This document shows, piece after piece, positions 21,840 to 30,098 of a stretch of DNA of 36,224 nt; positions within the stretch are counted from its first letter, which is position 1, and each line of letters starts with the position of its first letter. The stretch covers positions 1 to 36,224 of the forward strand of contig JBGVLV010000016.1 in assembly GCA_045124465.1 (NCBI GenBank), given 5' to 3'. A model generated the notes under the pieces. That model ran no database searches, was not told where the DNA came from, and saw nothing but the letters and a program-made list of their open reading frames with translations. Made by a program: the position numbers and the translations under genes. Source of the DNA: Scatosoma sp045124465 (GTDB taxonomy: Bacteria > Bacillota > Clostridia > Christensenellales > Borkfalkiaceae).

Positions 21840-21956
21840 AGTAAAGCTAAAAATTCACACTCGCTCATTGCGCGCGATCCGTGTCTGTAAAATCTTTTAA
21901 TGCGGACGTCGTCGCGAGCCAACGCAAGGCGGGGAGGTATAACGGAGGTTTGAATT

Positions 21957-22739
21957 ATGGCAGTTATCACTATGAAACAGCTCTTGGAGGCTGGCGTTCA
22001 CTTCGGTCACCAGACCAGAAAGTGGAATCCCAAAATGAAGAAGTACATCTTCGCGGCAAGAAACGATATCCACATCATCGACTTGCAGGTCACGGCGAAC
22101 CTTATCGAAGAGGCGTACGCGTTCGTTTGCGAAAGCGTAAAAGCGGGTAAGTCCGTCCTTTTCGTAGGTACGAAAAAGCAGGCGCAGGACGCGATCAAGG
22201 AAGAGGCGGAAAGATGCGGTCAGTACTACGTTAATTCCCGTTGGCTCGGCGGCTGTCTGACCAACTTTAAGACGATGAGAAGTCGCGTGGAAAGACTGGA
22301 AAAGCTCGAGGCGATGGAGGCGAACGGAGATTTCGACCTTCTTCCCAAGAAAGAAGTTATGCTCCTCAAAAAGGAAATGGGCAAGTTGCAGGCTAACCTC
22401 GGCGGTATCAAGACGATGAAGTCTATGCCCGGCGTTATGTTCGTCGTAGATCCCCACAACGAAAACATCGCGATCGCAGAGGCGAAGAAACTCGGTATCA
22501 AGATCGTTGCGATCACCGACACCAACTGCGACCCCGACGAGATCGATTACGTGATCCCCGGCAACGACGACGCGATCCGCGCGATCAAGCTTATCTCGTC
22601 CGTTATCGCGAACGCGGTCATCGAGGCGAACCAAGGCGAAGAGGCTTTGGTAGCGGCTGAAACGGAAGTAGCGGAAGAAGTTGCGGCGGAACCCGCGTCC
22701 ATCGAGGAAGTCGTTGCGGCGGCGGAAGAGAACGCGTAA
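21957..22739 (+). CDS. rpsB: 30S ribosomal protein S2
   Basis: A 260-residue S2, a late-assembling small-subunit protein that also helps bind S1. The MKQLLEAGVHFGHQTRKWNP opening, NSRWLGGCLTNFKT and VVDPHNENIAIAEAKKLGI segments are diagnostic. The C-terminus has an Ala/Glu/Val-rich acidic extension beyond about residue 228, a common variable tail. SD CGGAGG precedes the ATG. It is followed by tsf as in most bacteria. Confidence 0.98.
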   Translation: MAVITMKQLLEAGVHFGHQTRKWNPKMKKYIFAARNDIHIIDLQVTANLIEEAYAFVCESVKAGKSVLFVGTKKQAQDAIKEEAERCGQYYVNSRWLGGCLTNFKTMRSRVERLEKLEAMEANGDFDLLPKKEVMLLKKEMGKLQANLGGIKTMKSMPGVMFVVDPHNENIAIAEAKKLGIKIVAITDTNCDPDEIDYVIPGNDDAIRAIKLISSVIANAVIEANQGEEALVAAETEVAEEVAAEPASIEEVVAAAEENA

Positions 22740-22793
22740 GATAGCCCCGAAAGTTTAACAAAAATCATTCATAGCAGAAAGGAGAATACAAGT

Positions 22794-23684
22794 ATGGCAT
22801 TTACCGCAAAAGACGTAATGGCGCTCCGCGAAAAGACGGGCGCAGGCGTTATGGATTGTAAGAGAGCGTTGACGGACGCAGACGGAGATATGGCGAAAGC
22901 GGCTGACCTTTTGAGAGAAAGAGGGATCGCGAAAGCGGAGAAGAAAGCGTCCCGTATCGCGGCGGAAGGTATCGTAGCTTGCCACATCGAAGGCAAGACG
23001 GGCGTTCTGATCGAGCTGAACTGCGAATCCGACTTCGTTGCGAAGAACCCGCAGTTTGCGGAGATCGCGGCGGAAGTATCGAAAGTGATCGTAAAAGCGA
23101 ACCCTGCGAACGTAGAGGCGTTGCTTGCGTGCGCTTGTGCAGAAGGTACGGTAGAAGAATATTTGAAGAGCAAGATCGCGATCATCGGCGAGAAGATCGC
23201 GGTAAGAAGATTCGTACGTTATGAAACGGAAGGATTCTTGCAGAGCTATATCCACCTCGGCGGTAAGCTGGGCGTTATCCTCGATATGGCGGGCGAGGCT
23301 ACGGACGCGGCGAAAGAAGTCGCGCACGACGTGACCCTCCAAATCGCGTTCACGAAACCCGCGTACCTTGCAAAGGACGAAGTTTCGGCTGAAACGCTCG
23401 AAAAGGAGAAAGCGGTGCTTAAACAGCAAGCGATCAACGAAGGCAAGCCCGAGGCGATCGCGGAGAAGATGGTTATGGGCCGTATCAAGAAGTTCTACGA
23501 AGAGAACTGTCTGTTGGAGCAAGCGTTCATCAAAGACGAATCCAAGAAAGTTTGCGACCTGTTGAAATCCGGCAACACTTCTATCAACAAATTCGCGTTC
23601 TACGTAATGGGCGAAGGTCTTGAAAAGAAGAGCGAAGATTTGAGCGAAGAAGTTGCGAAACAAGTAGCGGCGATGAAAAACTAA
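22794..23684 (+). CDS. tsf: Elongation factor Ts
   Basis: A 296-residue nucleotide-exchange factor for EF-Tu. The N-terminal UBA-like domain has LREKTGAGVMDCKRALTDADGD and the core shows VLIELNCESDFVAKN, the TDFV-type element (here SDFV) that inserts into EF-Tu. Two further core repeats and a C-terminal module follow. SD AAAGGAG is well spaced. It is downstream of rpsB and ends at a strong terminator. Confidence 0.98.
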   Translation: MAFTAKDVMALREKTGAGVMDCKRALTDADGDMAKAADLLRERGIAKAEKKASRIAAEGIVACHIEGKTGVLIELNCESDFVAKNPQFAEIAAEVSKVIVKANPANVEALLACACAEGTVEEYLKSKIAIIGEKIAVRRFVRYETEGFLQSYIHLGGKLGVILDMAGEATDAAKEVAHDVTLQIAFTKPAYLAKDEVSAETLEKEKAVLKQQAINEGKPEAIAEKMVMGRIKKFYEENCLLEQAFIKDESKKVCDLLKSGNTSINKFAFYVMGEGLEKKSEDLSEEVAKQVAAMKN

Positions 23685-23701
23685 TCGGAAAACGAAATAC
23701 G

Positions 23702-23740
23702 ATCCCCTTGCAGACCCAAGTCCGCGAGGGGATTTTTTTT
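23702..23740 (+). terminator. Terminator after tsf
   Basis: ATCCCCT pairs with AGGGGAT around a 19-nt loop and is followed by eight Ts. Confidence 0.8.
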
Positions 23741-23756
23741 GCGCCCGCCGCGCTAC

Positions 23757-23951
23757 GGTCATTCTGAGCAACGCGAAGAATCTCTGCCTCCCTCTCCGAG
23801 GGAGGTGGCGGCGATAGCCGACGGAAGGAGTAAGTATAAATCCAAGCCTTTTTACTCCCTCAGTCACCTTACAGCGACAGCTCCCTCAAAGAGGGAGCCT
23901 TTTTTCGCGTACTTTCCCCCGTGGGATTCTTCACTACGGCTCGCAATGACA
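23757..23951. repeat. MITE-like palindromic element, copy B
   Basis: Ends GTCATTCTGAGCAACGCGAA (then GAATCTC) and GATTCTTCACTACGGCTCGC (then AATGACA) match copy A in sequence and orientation. The interior is longer, holding CTCCCTCTCCGAGGGAG, ACTCCCTCAGTC and CTCCCTCAAAGAGGGAG hairpins. No coding capacity is evident, so it would depend on an outside enzyme if mobile. It fills most of the 365-bp gap between tsf and the ferritin-like gene. Confidence 0.8.
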
Positions 23952-24049
23952 GGGGGCGCTCGTAATAACGTTCCTGTATTTCGCGCGCTGTGTCCGAGGG
24001 AAGGACTTCCGACATATACTGTATGGACTAATGTTTTGGAGGTGCGTCT

Positions 24050-24574
24050 ATGGATAACAATATGCACGGCGAACAAGAAAATTTACCTTACCCCGACCCC
24101 GAAGAACTTACCGAAAATCCCGCGCTCATCAAGATCATCGCGCCGGCGTATGCGGGTCTGGAAAGCGAACTTTCCGCTATCTTACAATACGTATATCAAC
24201 ATATCATTTTCGAAAATCTCGGTCTTGACGAGTATGCCGAAATCTTACTTAATATCTCGATCACCGAAATGAAACATATGGAACTGCTCGGTTCGGCGAT
24301 CCTCAACCTCGGCGCGTTGCCCATCTATACCGCGCTCCCGCCTTGCCCCGTCAACTTCTATTCCTCGCGGTGCGTGTCGCGGTCGCATACCCCCGAAAAG
24401 ATGATCCTCGACGACATCGCCGCCGAACGTAAGGCGATCGCCGAATATACCAAAATGCTCTGTGAGTTACAGGACGAAAAGCTTGCCGCGCTCATACAGC
24501 GCATACGTATGGACGAGGAATTGCATTTGCGTACTTTCGAGCGCATTTTCCGCGAACTGACGGAAAAGAATTGA
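24050..24574 (+). CDS. Ferritin-like (di-metal) four-helix protein
   Basis: A 174-residue protein predicted to be a four-helix bundle with a di-iron or di-manganese site. Candidate ligands are the Glu of ESELSAI (38-40), the EMKH motif with Glu73 and His76 in helix 2, the Glu residues of AERKAIAEY in helix 3, and DEELHLRTFE in helix 4. It resembles clostridial bacterioferritin/Mn-catalase-related proteins; enzyme versus storage function cannot be told. SD GGAGGTG precedes the ATG. Its stop codon overlaps the -35 of the glmS promoter. Confidence 0.8.
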   Translation: MDNNMHGEQENLPYPDPEELTENPALIKIIAPAYAGLESELSAILQYVYQHIIFENLGLDEYAEILLNISITEMKHMELLGSAILNLGALPIYTALPPCPVNFYSSRCVSRSHTPEKMILDDIAAERKAIAEYTKMLCELQDEKLAALIQRIRMDEELHLRTFERIFRELTEKN

Positions 24575-24599
24575 CAATCGGTGCGGAAAATGTTATTAT
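24571..24599 (+). promoter_or_regulatory. Promoter of glmS
   Basis: TTGACA (24571-24576), which contains the TGA stop of the ferritin-like gene, 17 bp, then TATTAT (24594-24599) with TG one base upstream (extended -10). The leader is only about 40 nt. Confidence 0.75.
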
Positions 24600-24643
24600 A
24601 ATAACATAGAGGACGCCGATCGGCGCAAGAGAGGAAATAAGTA

Positions 24644-26482
24644 ATGTGTGGAATAGTAGGTTTTACGGGGAGGCGGCAGGCCTCGCCCATTTTGTTGGAG
24701 GGTCTTTCCAGACTCGAATACCGCGGTTACGACTCCGCGGGGCTTGCCGTTCGCGACGGCGCGGGCGACGTGGAGATCGTCAAAGCCAAGGGCAGACTTC
24801 GCGTGCTTTCCGAAAAGACGAACGGCGGTTCGACGTTGAAAGGCTGTTGCGGTATCGGTCACACCCGTTGGGCGACCCACGGCGAACCGTCCGAGCTGAA
24901 CGCGCATCCGCATTGCAGCTTGGAGAATAAAGTCGTCGCGGTGCATAACGGTATCATCGAGAACTATCAGGAACTGAAAGAAAAGCTGATCAGGAGCGGG
25001 TATACTTTCTACTCGCAGACGGATACGGAAGTTGCGACAAAGCTCATCGATTATTACGCGAACAAATACCTGGGTGGGCCTATCGACTCGTTGGCGCGGT
25101 TTATGATGCGCGTGCGCGGTTCGTACGCCATAGCGGTAATGTTCAAGGAATACCCCGACGAGATATACGTCGCGCGCAAGGACAGCCCGATGATCATCGG
25201 CGTTTCGGAGGGGGAAACCTATCTCGCCTCCGACGTACCCGCTATTCTCAAATACACCCGTAACGTATACTATATCGGGAATTTGGAGATCGCGCGGTTG
25301 GAAAAGGGAAAGGCTACTTTCTACAATATCGACCGCGAGGAGATCGAGAAAGAACAGGTCGAAATAAAATGGGACGCCGAGGCTGCGGAGAAAGCCGGGT
25401 TCGAACATTTTATGATGAAAGAGATCCACGAACAGCCCAAAGCGGTCGAGGACACCTTACATTCCGTGATCACGGACGGCAAGATAGACCTTTCGGGCAT
25501 AGGGCTGACGGAAGAAACGATAAGCAAGATCGGACAGATCTATATCGTCGCTTGCGGTTCGGCGTACCACGTGGGCGCGGCGGCGCAATACGTGTTCGAG
25601 GACCTCGCGCGGATACCCGTCCGTATCGACGTCGCCTCGGAATTCCGTTATCGGAAACCGCTGTTGACCAAAGATACGCTCGTGGTCATCGTCAGTCAAT
25701 CGGGCGAAACGGCGGACTCGCTCGCGGCGCTCCGTGAGGCGAAAAGCGCGGGTGTGAAAACGTTGGCGATCGTCAACGTGGTCGGCTCGTCCATCGCGCG
25801 GGAGGCGGATAACGTGTTCTACACCCTCGCGGGACCCGAAATTGCCGTCGCGACGACGAAAGCGTATTCCACGCAACTGGTCGCGAGCTATCTTTTGGCG
25901 GTAGAGTTCGCGCGGGTACGCGGTCTGATCAAGGAAAAGGAGTACGCGCGGTTGATCGCCGAACTTCTCGCTCTGCCCGAAAAGATGAAACGGGTGCTGG
26001 AAGACAAAGAACGTATTCAATGGTTCGCGGCGAAATTCGCGAACGCGAAAGACGTATTTTTCATCGGCCGCGGGATAGACTACGCGATCGGACTGGAAGG
26101 CAGTCTGAAAATGAAAGAAATAAGCTATATCCACTCGGAGGCGTACGCGGCGGGCGAACTCAAACACGGCACGATCTCCCTCATCGAGGACGGAACGTTG
26201 GTCGTGAGTATCCTCACCCAACAGAAACTTTTCGAAAAGATGATCTCGAATATGGCGGAGGTCAAGAGCCGCGGCGCGTACCTGATGGGCTTGACGAGCT
26301 ACGGCAATTACGCCGTCGAAGATACCGCGGATTTCACCTCGTATATCCCGCGCACGGACGAACACTTCGCGGCGAGTCTCGCCGTCATACCCCTGCAACT
26401 GATGGGGTACTACGTGAGCGTTGCAAAGGGCTTGGACGTGGATAAACCGAGAAACCTCGCCAAAAGCGTTACGGTGGAATGA
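24644..26482 (+). CDS. glmS: Glutamine-fructose-6-phosphate aminotransferase
   Basis: A 612-residue GlmS, making glucosamine-6-phosphate for peptidoglycan and other amino sugars. The N-terminal glutaminase domain starts MCGIVGFTGRR with nucleophile Cys2 exposed after Met removal, and has RLEYRGYDSAG, THGEPSELNAHPH and HNGIIENY. Two SIS sugar-isomerase domains follow (YIVACGSAYHVG, VSQSGETADSL, KMKEISYIHSEAYAAGELKHG); the end KSVTVE is standard. No room exists for a glmS ribozyme in the short leader, so metabolite control by that route is absent here. SD GAGG is upstream; a terminator follows. Confidence 0.98.
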   Translation: MCGIVGFTGRRQASPILLEGLSRLEYRGYDSAGLAVRDGAGDVEIVKAKGRLRVLSEKTNGGSTLKGCCGIGHTRWATHGEPSELNAHPHCSLENKVVAVHNGIIENYQELKEKLIRSGYTFYSQTDTEVATKLIDYYANKYLGGPIDSLARFMMRVRGSYAIAVMFKEYPDEIYVARKDSPMIIGVSEGETYLASDVPAILKYTRNVYYIGNLEIARLEKGKATFYNIDREEIEKEQVEIKWDAEAAEKAGFEHFMMKEIHEQPKAVEDTLHSVITDGKIDLSGIGLTEETISKIGQIYIVACGSAYHVGAAAQYVFEDLARIPVRIDVASEFRYRKPLLTKDTLVVIVSQSGETADSLAALREAKSAGVKTLAIVNVVGSSIAREADNVFYTLAGPEIAVATTKAYSTQLVASYLLAVEFARVRGLIKEKEYARLIAELLALPEKMKRVLEDKERIQWFAAKFANAKDVFFIGRGIDYAIGLEGSLKMKEISYIHSEAYAAGELKHGTISLIEDGTLVVSILTQQKLFEKMISNMAEVKSRGAYLMGLTSYGNYAVEDTADFTSYIPRTDEHFAASLAVIPLQLMGYYVSVAKGLDVDKPRNLAKSVTVE

Positions 26483-26494
26483 TCAAAAAAGAAA

Positions 26495-26530
26495 AAACAG
26501 GCGTTTTCAAACGCCTGTTTTCTTTTCGTT
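26495..26530. terminator. Bidirectional terminator between glmS and uppP
   Basis: AAACAGGCGTTT pairs with AAACGCCTGTTT, followed by TTTTCGTTTT on the plus strand and T-rich sequence on the minus strand, between convergent genes. Confidence 0.85.
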
Positions 26531-26562
26531 TTAAGGGGGCAGGTATGCGGCGACCGCGCGTT

Positions 26563-27447
26563 TTACGCAAACAGCGGGGGCAGGACGAGGGTCGCGATAA
26601 CCAACGCGCCGAGCGCGATACGGTACCAGCCGAATACTTTGAAATCGTGTTTTTTGACGAAGTTCATCAGGAACTTGATGGCGAACATAGACACCGCGAA
26701 AGCGACCGCCGCGCCGATGAGCAGGTAGCCGAATTCCGCGCCCGTGAATCCGCCGTATTCCACGAAGAATTTCAAGAGCTTGATCGCGCTCGCGCCCGCC
26801 ATTACGGGTATGGCGAGATAGAACGTGAACTCCGCGCCCGCGGGCCGCGCTACGCCGACGAGCAGCGCGCCGATGATGGTCGCGCCCGAACGGGAAGTGC
26901 CGGGGATCAGGGAGAGGACTTGGAACACGCCGATAATAAGCGCGTGTTTGTACGTAATATCCGCCGTCGTTTGCAGGGGCAGCGTTTTGCCCTTGTTCTT
27001 GTTCTCCACGACGATGAACGCCACGCCGTAGACGATGAGCATAAGCGCGATGACGAGCGGGGTGTGCAAATACGTTTCCAAAAGATCGTCGAAAAGTATG
27101 CCGATCACGCCCGCGGGAACGCAGGCTACGAGTACTTTGCCCCAAAGGGAAAGTATATTTTTATCCACAACGATCTTGCTTTTCGAGGTTACCTCGGATG
27201 TTCCGTCGGGGCTTTCCGATCTTTCTTTGCGCCACGGGAAAAGCTTGTGCCAAAAGAGCACGACGACGGCGAGGATCGCGCCGAGCTGAACGACGACGAA
27301 GAACATTTCTTTGAACTCGGCGCGCACGTTGAGCTGAAAGATCTCGTCCAAAAGGAGCATGTGTCCCGTGCTGGAAATGGGGAGCCATTCGGTGACGCCT
27401 TCGACGATACCGAGTAAGATAACTTTTAAAATTTCGATAAATTGCAT
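26563..27447 (-). CDS. uppP: Undecaprenyl-diphosphate phosphatase (UppP/BacA)
   Basis: A 294-residue polytopic enzyme that regenerates undecaprenyl phosphate, the lipid carrier for cell-wall synthesis, and can give bacitracin resistance. The signature EGVTEWLPISSTGHM (about 17-31) and PGTSRSGATI (mid-protein) are intact, including the catalytic Glu, His, Ser and Arg positions. Seven to eight hydrophobic segments are evident. One cytoplasmic loop (ERSESPDGTSEVTSKSKI) is longer than usual. Start is ATG 27447 with GGAG about 10 nt upstream. It is convergent with glmS, which also serves cell-wall synthesis. Confidence 0.96.
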   Translation of the reverse strand: MQFIEILKVILLGIVEGVTEWLPISSTGHMLLLDEIFQLNVRAEFKEMFFVVVQLGAILAVVVLFWHKLFPWRKERSESPDGTSEVTSKSKIVVDKNILSLWGKVLVACVPAGVIGILFDDLLETYLHTPLVIALMLIVYGVAFIVVENKNKGKTLPLQTTADITYKHALIIGVFQVLSLIPGTSRSGATIIGALLVGVARPAGAEFTFYLAIPVMAGASAIKLLKFFVEYGGFTGAEFGYLLIGAAVAFAVSMFAIKFLMNFVKKHDFKVFGWYRIALGALVIATLVLPPLFA

Positions 27448-27507
27448 AACGTTTCCGCTCCGTTGCGGCAAGAGCCGCGTAAGTATCCTATTTGCGAGTG
27501 CCGTTAA

Positions 27508-27537
27508 ATTATAACACAAAAGATAGGAGAAAGTCTA
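27508..27537 (-). promoter_or_regulatory. Promoter of uppP (minus strand)
   Basis: On the minus strand, TAGACT (27537-27532), 18 bp, then TATAAT (27513-27508) with TG one base upstream. Confidence 0.6.
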
Positions 27538-27597
27538 TTATTTTGGTCAAAAAAGCAAAAAATAAGGAAAAATCGTAAAAAATTCCCCGACGAAGTA

Positions 27598-27626
27598 TTG
27601 CAATTCGGAAAAAAATGTGGTATAAT
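27598..27626 (+). promoter_or_regulatory. Promoter of the cold-shock gene
   Basis: TTGCAA (27598-27603), 17 bp and extended -10 TGGTATAAT ending at 27626. The leader is about 65 nt. Confidence 0.75.
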
Positions 27627-27696
27627 AAGCTTGTATCGGATAGAAAAACAAGGGGTACGATTTTTACCGGTAACGAATTTGTTCGGAGGAAAAAAG

Positions 27697-27909
27697 ATGA
27701 GTCAGGGAACTGTAAAATGGTTCAATGCGGAGAAAGGGTACGGCTTTATAGCCAACGACGAGGGCGGCGACGACGTGTTCGTACACTTCTCGGCGATCGT
27801 GGCGGAAGGGTATCGCAGATTGAAAGAGGGACAGAAAGTGTCCTTCGAGATCGAACCCGATCCCAAGAACCCCGATAAGCTCCGCGCGACGAACGTTTGC
27901 GCGTTGTAA
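27697..27909 (+). CDS. Cold-shock domain protein
   Basis: A 70-residue single cold-shock (OB-fold) domain that binds single-stranded nucleic acid and melts mRNA structure. The RNP1 motif KGYGFI and RNP2 motif VFVHF are intact, preceded by GTVKWFNAEKG. Start is ATG 27697, with CGGAGGA upstream; the frame is open further upstream but that part is leader. Most Csp genes are named arbitrarily (cspA to cspD), so I give no symbol. A strong terminator follows. Confidence 0.96.
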   Translation: MSQGTVKWFNAEKGYGFIANDEGGDDVFVHFSAIVAEGYRRLKEGQKVSFEIEPDPKNPDKLRATNVCAL

Positions 27910-27926
27910 GCAAAAAGGCGATTTGA

Positions 27927-27954
27927 CCGTATCGTGAAAACGATGCGGTTTTTT
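27927..27954 (+). terminator. Terminator after the cold-shock gene
   Basis: CCGTATCGT pairs with ACGATGCGG (one T-G pair) around GAAA, followed by six Ts. Confidence 0.9.
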
Positions 27955-27987
27955 CGTAAAACGCAAAAAAAAGGTGGCAGTACTCCC

Positions 27988-28016
27988 TTGACAAAAAGCG
28001 TAGGTTATTGTATAAT
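27988..28016 (+). promoter_or_regulatory. Promoter of lgt (and galK)
   Basis: Consensus TTGACA (27988-27993) and TATAAT (28011-28016) with 17 bp between. Confidence 0.88.
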
Positions 28017-28071
28017 CATAGAGTAGGGTTTTTCCGCGGCTTTGCGCGCGGGAAGGAGGAGTGAACGCCGA

Positions 28072-28860
28072 ATGTATCCTTACGGAGTGTTGGGAAAGAT
28101 CGGATTATACGATATTTTGATGGCGGCGGGCGTATTGATCGCGTTCGTCCTCGCCGATAAGCTTGGCGTGAAACGCGGGTTCTCCCTCGCGCTCCAACGC
28201 ATACTCATCGTCGGGTTCGTCATAGCGATCGCGCTCGGCTATCTCGGCGCGGTGCTTTTTCAGGCGTTTTACGATTTTATGAAAACGGGCGTGTTCAAGC
28301 TCGGCGCGGACACGGGAATGACCTTTTACGGCGGTCTTATCTTCGGTGCGGGCGCGTTCCTTTTGGTATGGTTTATAGGCGGTAAGCTGTTTTGCAAGGA
28401 CGGCGAGGCGGTGAAACGGTTCGGCGACATCGCCGACATCGCGGGTTGCTTGATCCCGCTCGCGCACGGATTCGGTCGGCTCGGCTGTTTCTTCGCGGGC
28501 TGCTGTCACGGCAAGGTCACGACGGCTTGGTACGGCGTGGAAATGCTCACCGAAAACGGTTGGCAAAAAGTCGTACCCGTGCAACTGTACGAGGCGGCGT
28601 TTTTGTTCCTGCTCGCGGCGGGGCTGTTCTGCCTGTTTTTCAAGTACGAGGGCAAACGGCGTTTGCCGTTGCTTGCGTTGTACGCCGTCGCGTACGGCGT
28701 TTGGCGGTTTTTCATCGAATACGCGCGGGCGGACGACCGCGGCGCGACGGTGGTCGCGTTTTTGTCGCCGTCCCAGCTCGTCGCCCTGCTTATGATCGTG
28801 GCGGGGACCGTATATTTTTGCGTTCGGTTTTTCGGAAAACGGACGGAAGAAAAAAAATAA
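28072..28860 (+). CDS. lgt: Prolipoprotein diacylglyceryl transferase family (Lgt-like)
   Basis: A 262-residue polytopic membrane enzyme of the Lgt family, which attaches diacylglycerol to the lipobox cysteine of prelipoproteins. Hydrophobic segments lie at about 10-30, 43-65, 85-103, 120-140, 185-205 and 235-255. The core motif reads HGFGRLGCFFAGCCHG (132-147), the GCF...GCC variant common in Clostridia rather than the classic GRIGNFIN form; PVQLYEA and the RFFIEYARAD region match Lgt. SD GGAGG is 12 nt before ATG 28072. A lipoprotein substrate exists in this window (12754). Co-transcribed with galK. Confidence 0.85.
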   Translation: MYPYGVLGKIGLYDILMAAGVLIAFVLADKLGVKRGFSLALQRILIVGFVIAIALGYLGAVLFQAFYDFMKTGVFKLGADTGMTFYGGLIFGAGAFLLVWFIGGKLFCKDGEAVKRFGDIADIAGCLIPLAHGFGRLGCFFAGCCHGKVTTAWYGVEMLTENGWQKVVPVQLYEAAFLFLLAAGLFCLFFKYEGKRRLPLLALYAVAYGVWRFFIEYARADDRGATVVAFLSPSQLVALLMIVAGTVYFCVRFFGKRTEEKK

Positions 28861-28898
28861 AAAATAATAAATAAAAAAAATAAGAGAGGTAGATCATT

Positions 28899-30053
28899 AT
28901 GGAAAAAGCGGCTACGCAATGTTTTGAGGAAATTTTCGGTCACGTAGCGGAGGACCTGTTCACGGCGGCGGGACGTATCAACGTCATCGGCGAACACGTG
29001 GACTATTGCGGAGGGAAGGTATTCCCCGCGGCGCTCAATCTGCGTTGCAACGTATACGGGCGTAAGACGGGCGCGAACGTTATCCGTATGGCGTTCCGCG
29101 GCATCGAGGGGATCGTCGAAGTGGACGTGAACAAGCTCGACAGCTATCGCGGGTTGAAGATCGGCAACTATCAGGCGGGCGTTGCGTATTTCTTGCAACA
29201 AAAGGGCGTGGAGATCGTCGGTTGCGATCTGTATTACGACTGCACCGTGCCGTTCGGCAGCGGGCTTTCCTCGTCGGCGGCGATCGAGGTCGCGACGGCG
29301 GTCACGCTGTGCGAATACGCGGGCGTGAAGTACGACAAAGTGGAGCTTGCGCTCCTCTCGCAAAAAGCGGAGAACGAATACGCGGGCGTAAACTGCGGCA
29401 TTATGGACCAGTTCGCGTCGGCGATGGGTAAAAAAGACCACGCGGTACTTTTGGATTGTTCCACGCTCGAATACGAATACGTGCCTTTGAAACTCGGCGA
29501 TTACTGCCTTGTGGTCGCGAACTGCAACAAGCCGCACAACCTTGTCGAGAGCAAGTACAACGTACGCCGTCAGGAAGTGGAAACGGCGCTCAAAGCCATT
29601 CAAAAAGTTAAGGACGTAAAGTGTCTTGCCGAGCTTACGCCGGAAGATTTCAAGGAAGTGAAATACCTGCTTTCGGGCGTGGTCGCAAAGCGTGCGGAAC
29701 ACGTCGTTATGGAATGCGACCGCGTACATAAAGCCGTTGCGGCGCTCAAAGCGGGCGACCTTGTCGAGCTTGGAAAACTGCTCAACGAGAGCCATTACAG
29801 CCTGCGCGATCTGTACGAGGTCACGGGCAAGGAACTGGATACGCTGTCCGCGCTTGCGAGAAAGGAGGCGGAGTGTCTCGGTTCGCGTATGATCGGCGCG
29901 GGATTCGGCGGCTGTACCATTTCCATCGTGAAAAAGACGGCGGTGGACGGGTTTATCCGCCGCGTAGGCGCGGCGTATGCCGAGGCGATCGGGTACAAGG
30001 CGAGCTTTTACGAAACGTCGATCGAGGACGGCATTACGGTAAGCAAGCTGTAA
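28899..30053 (+). CDS. galK: Galactokinase (GHMP family)
   Basis: A 384-residue sugar kinase phosphorylating galactose at C1, the first step of the Leloir pathway. The galactokinase signature is GRINVIGEHVDY (25-36; usually GRVNLIGEHTDY), the GHMP ATP-binding loop is PFGSGLSSSAAIE and the C-terminal motif GAGFGGCTIS. The catalytic Asp should be in CGIMDQF. The signature changes (Thr to Val, Asn to Cys after Tyr) are unusual, so a related sugar is possible. SD AGAGAGG precedes the ATG. galT and galE are not nearby; a TIM-barrel isomerase/epimerase follows 45 nt later. Confidence 0.9.
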   Translation: MEKAATQCFEEIFGHVAEDLFTAAGRINVIGEHVDYCGGKVFPAALNLRCNVYGRKTGANVIRMAFRGIEGIVEVDVNKLDSYRGLKIGNYQAGVAYFLQQKGVEIVGCDLYYDCTVPFGSGLSSSAAIEVATAVTLCEYAGVKYDKVELALLSQKAENEYAGVNCGIMDQFASAMGKKDHAVLLDCSTLEYEYVPLKLGDYCLVVANCNKPHNLVESKYNVRRQEVETALKAIQKVKDVKCLAELTPEDFKEVKYLLSGVVAKRAEHVVMECDRVHKAVAALKAGDLVELGKLLNESHYSLRDLYEVTGKELDTLSALARKEAECLGSRMIGAGFGGCTISIVKKTAVDGFIRRVGAAYAEAIGYKASFYETSIEDGITVSKL

Positions 30054-30098
30054 AAAACGCGTATATCCGTACGAACGCGTTTTAAGGAGTTACGAAAG

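Larger units (their letters stand above)
21364..21956. other. 593-bp intergenic region made of hairpins and repeats
   Basis: No gene is supported. From 21364 come several GC-rich hairpins, including CCTTCCCTGCC/AAGGG-type pairs and AAGGGCAAAGCCCTT, ACGGCATAAGCCGT and GGCGACCTGCGG-like complements; then two palindromic repeat elements (21535-21712); and finally the rpsB promoter and a 110-nt leader. Confidence 0.65.

Noticed and set aside
24001..24025. Sigma-E/K promoter (CATATACT) before the ferritin-like gene
   Set aside because: The -10-like octamer matches CATAnnnT, but no fitting -35 element lies at the required distance.
24575..24643. glmS ribozyme
   Set aside because: The leader is far too short and lacks the conserved core; only a small GC hairpin is present.
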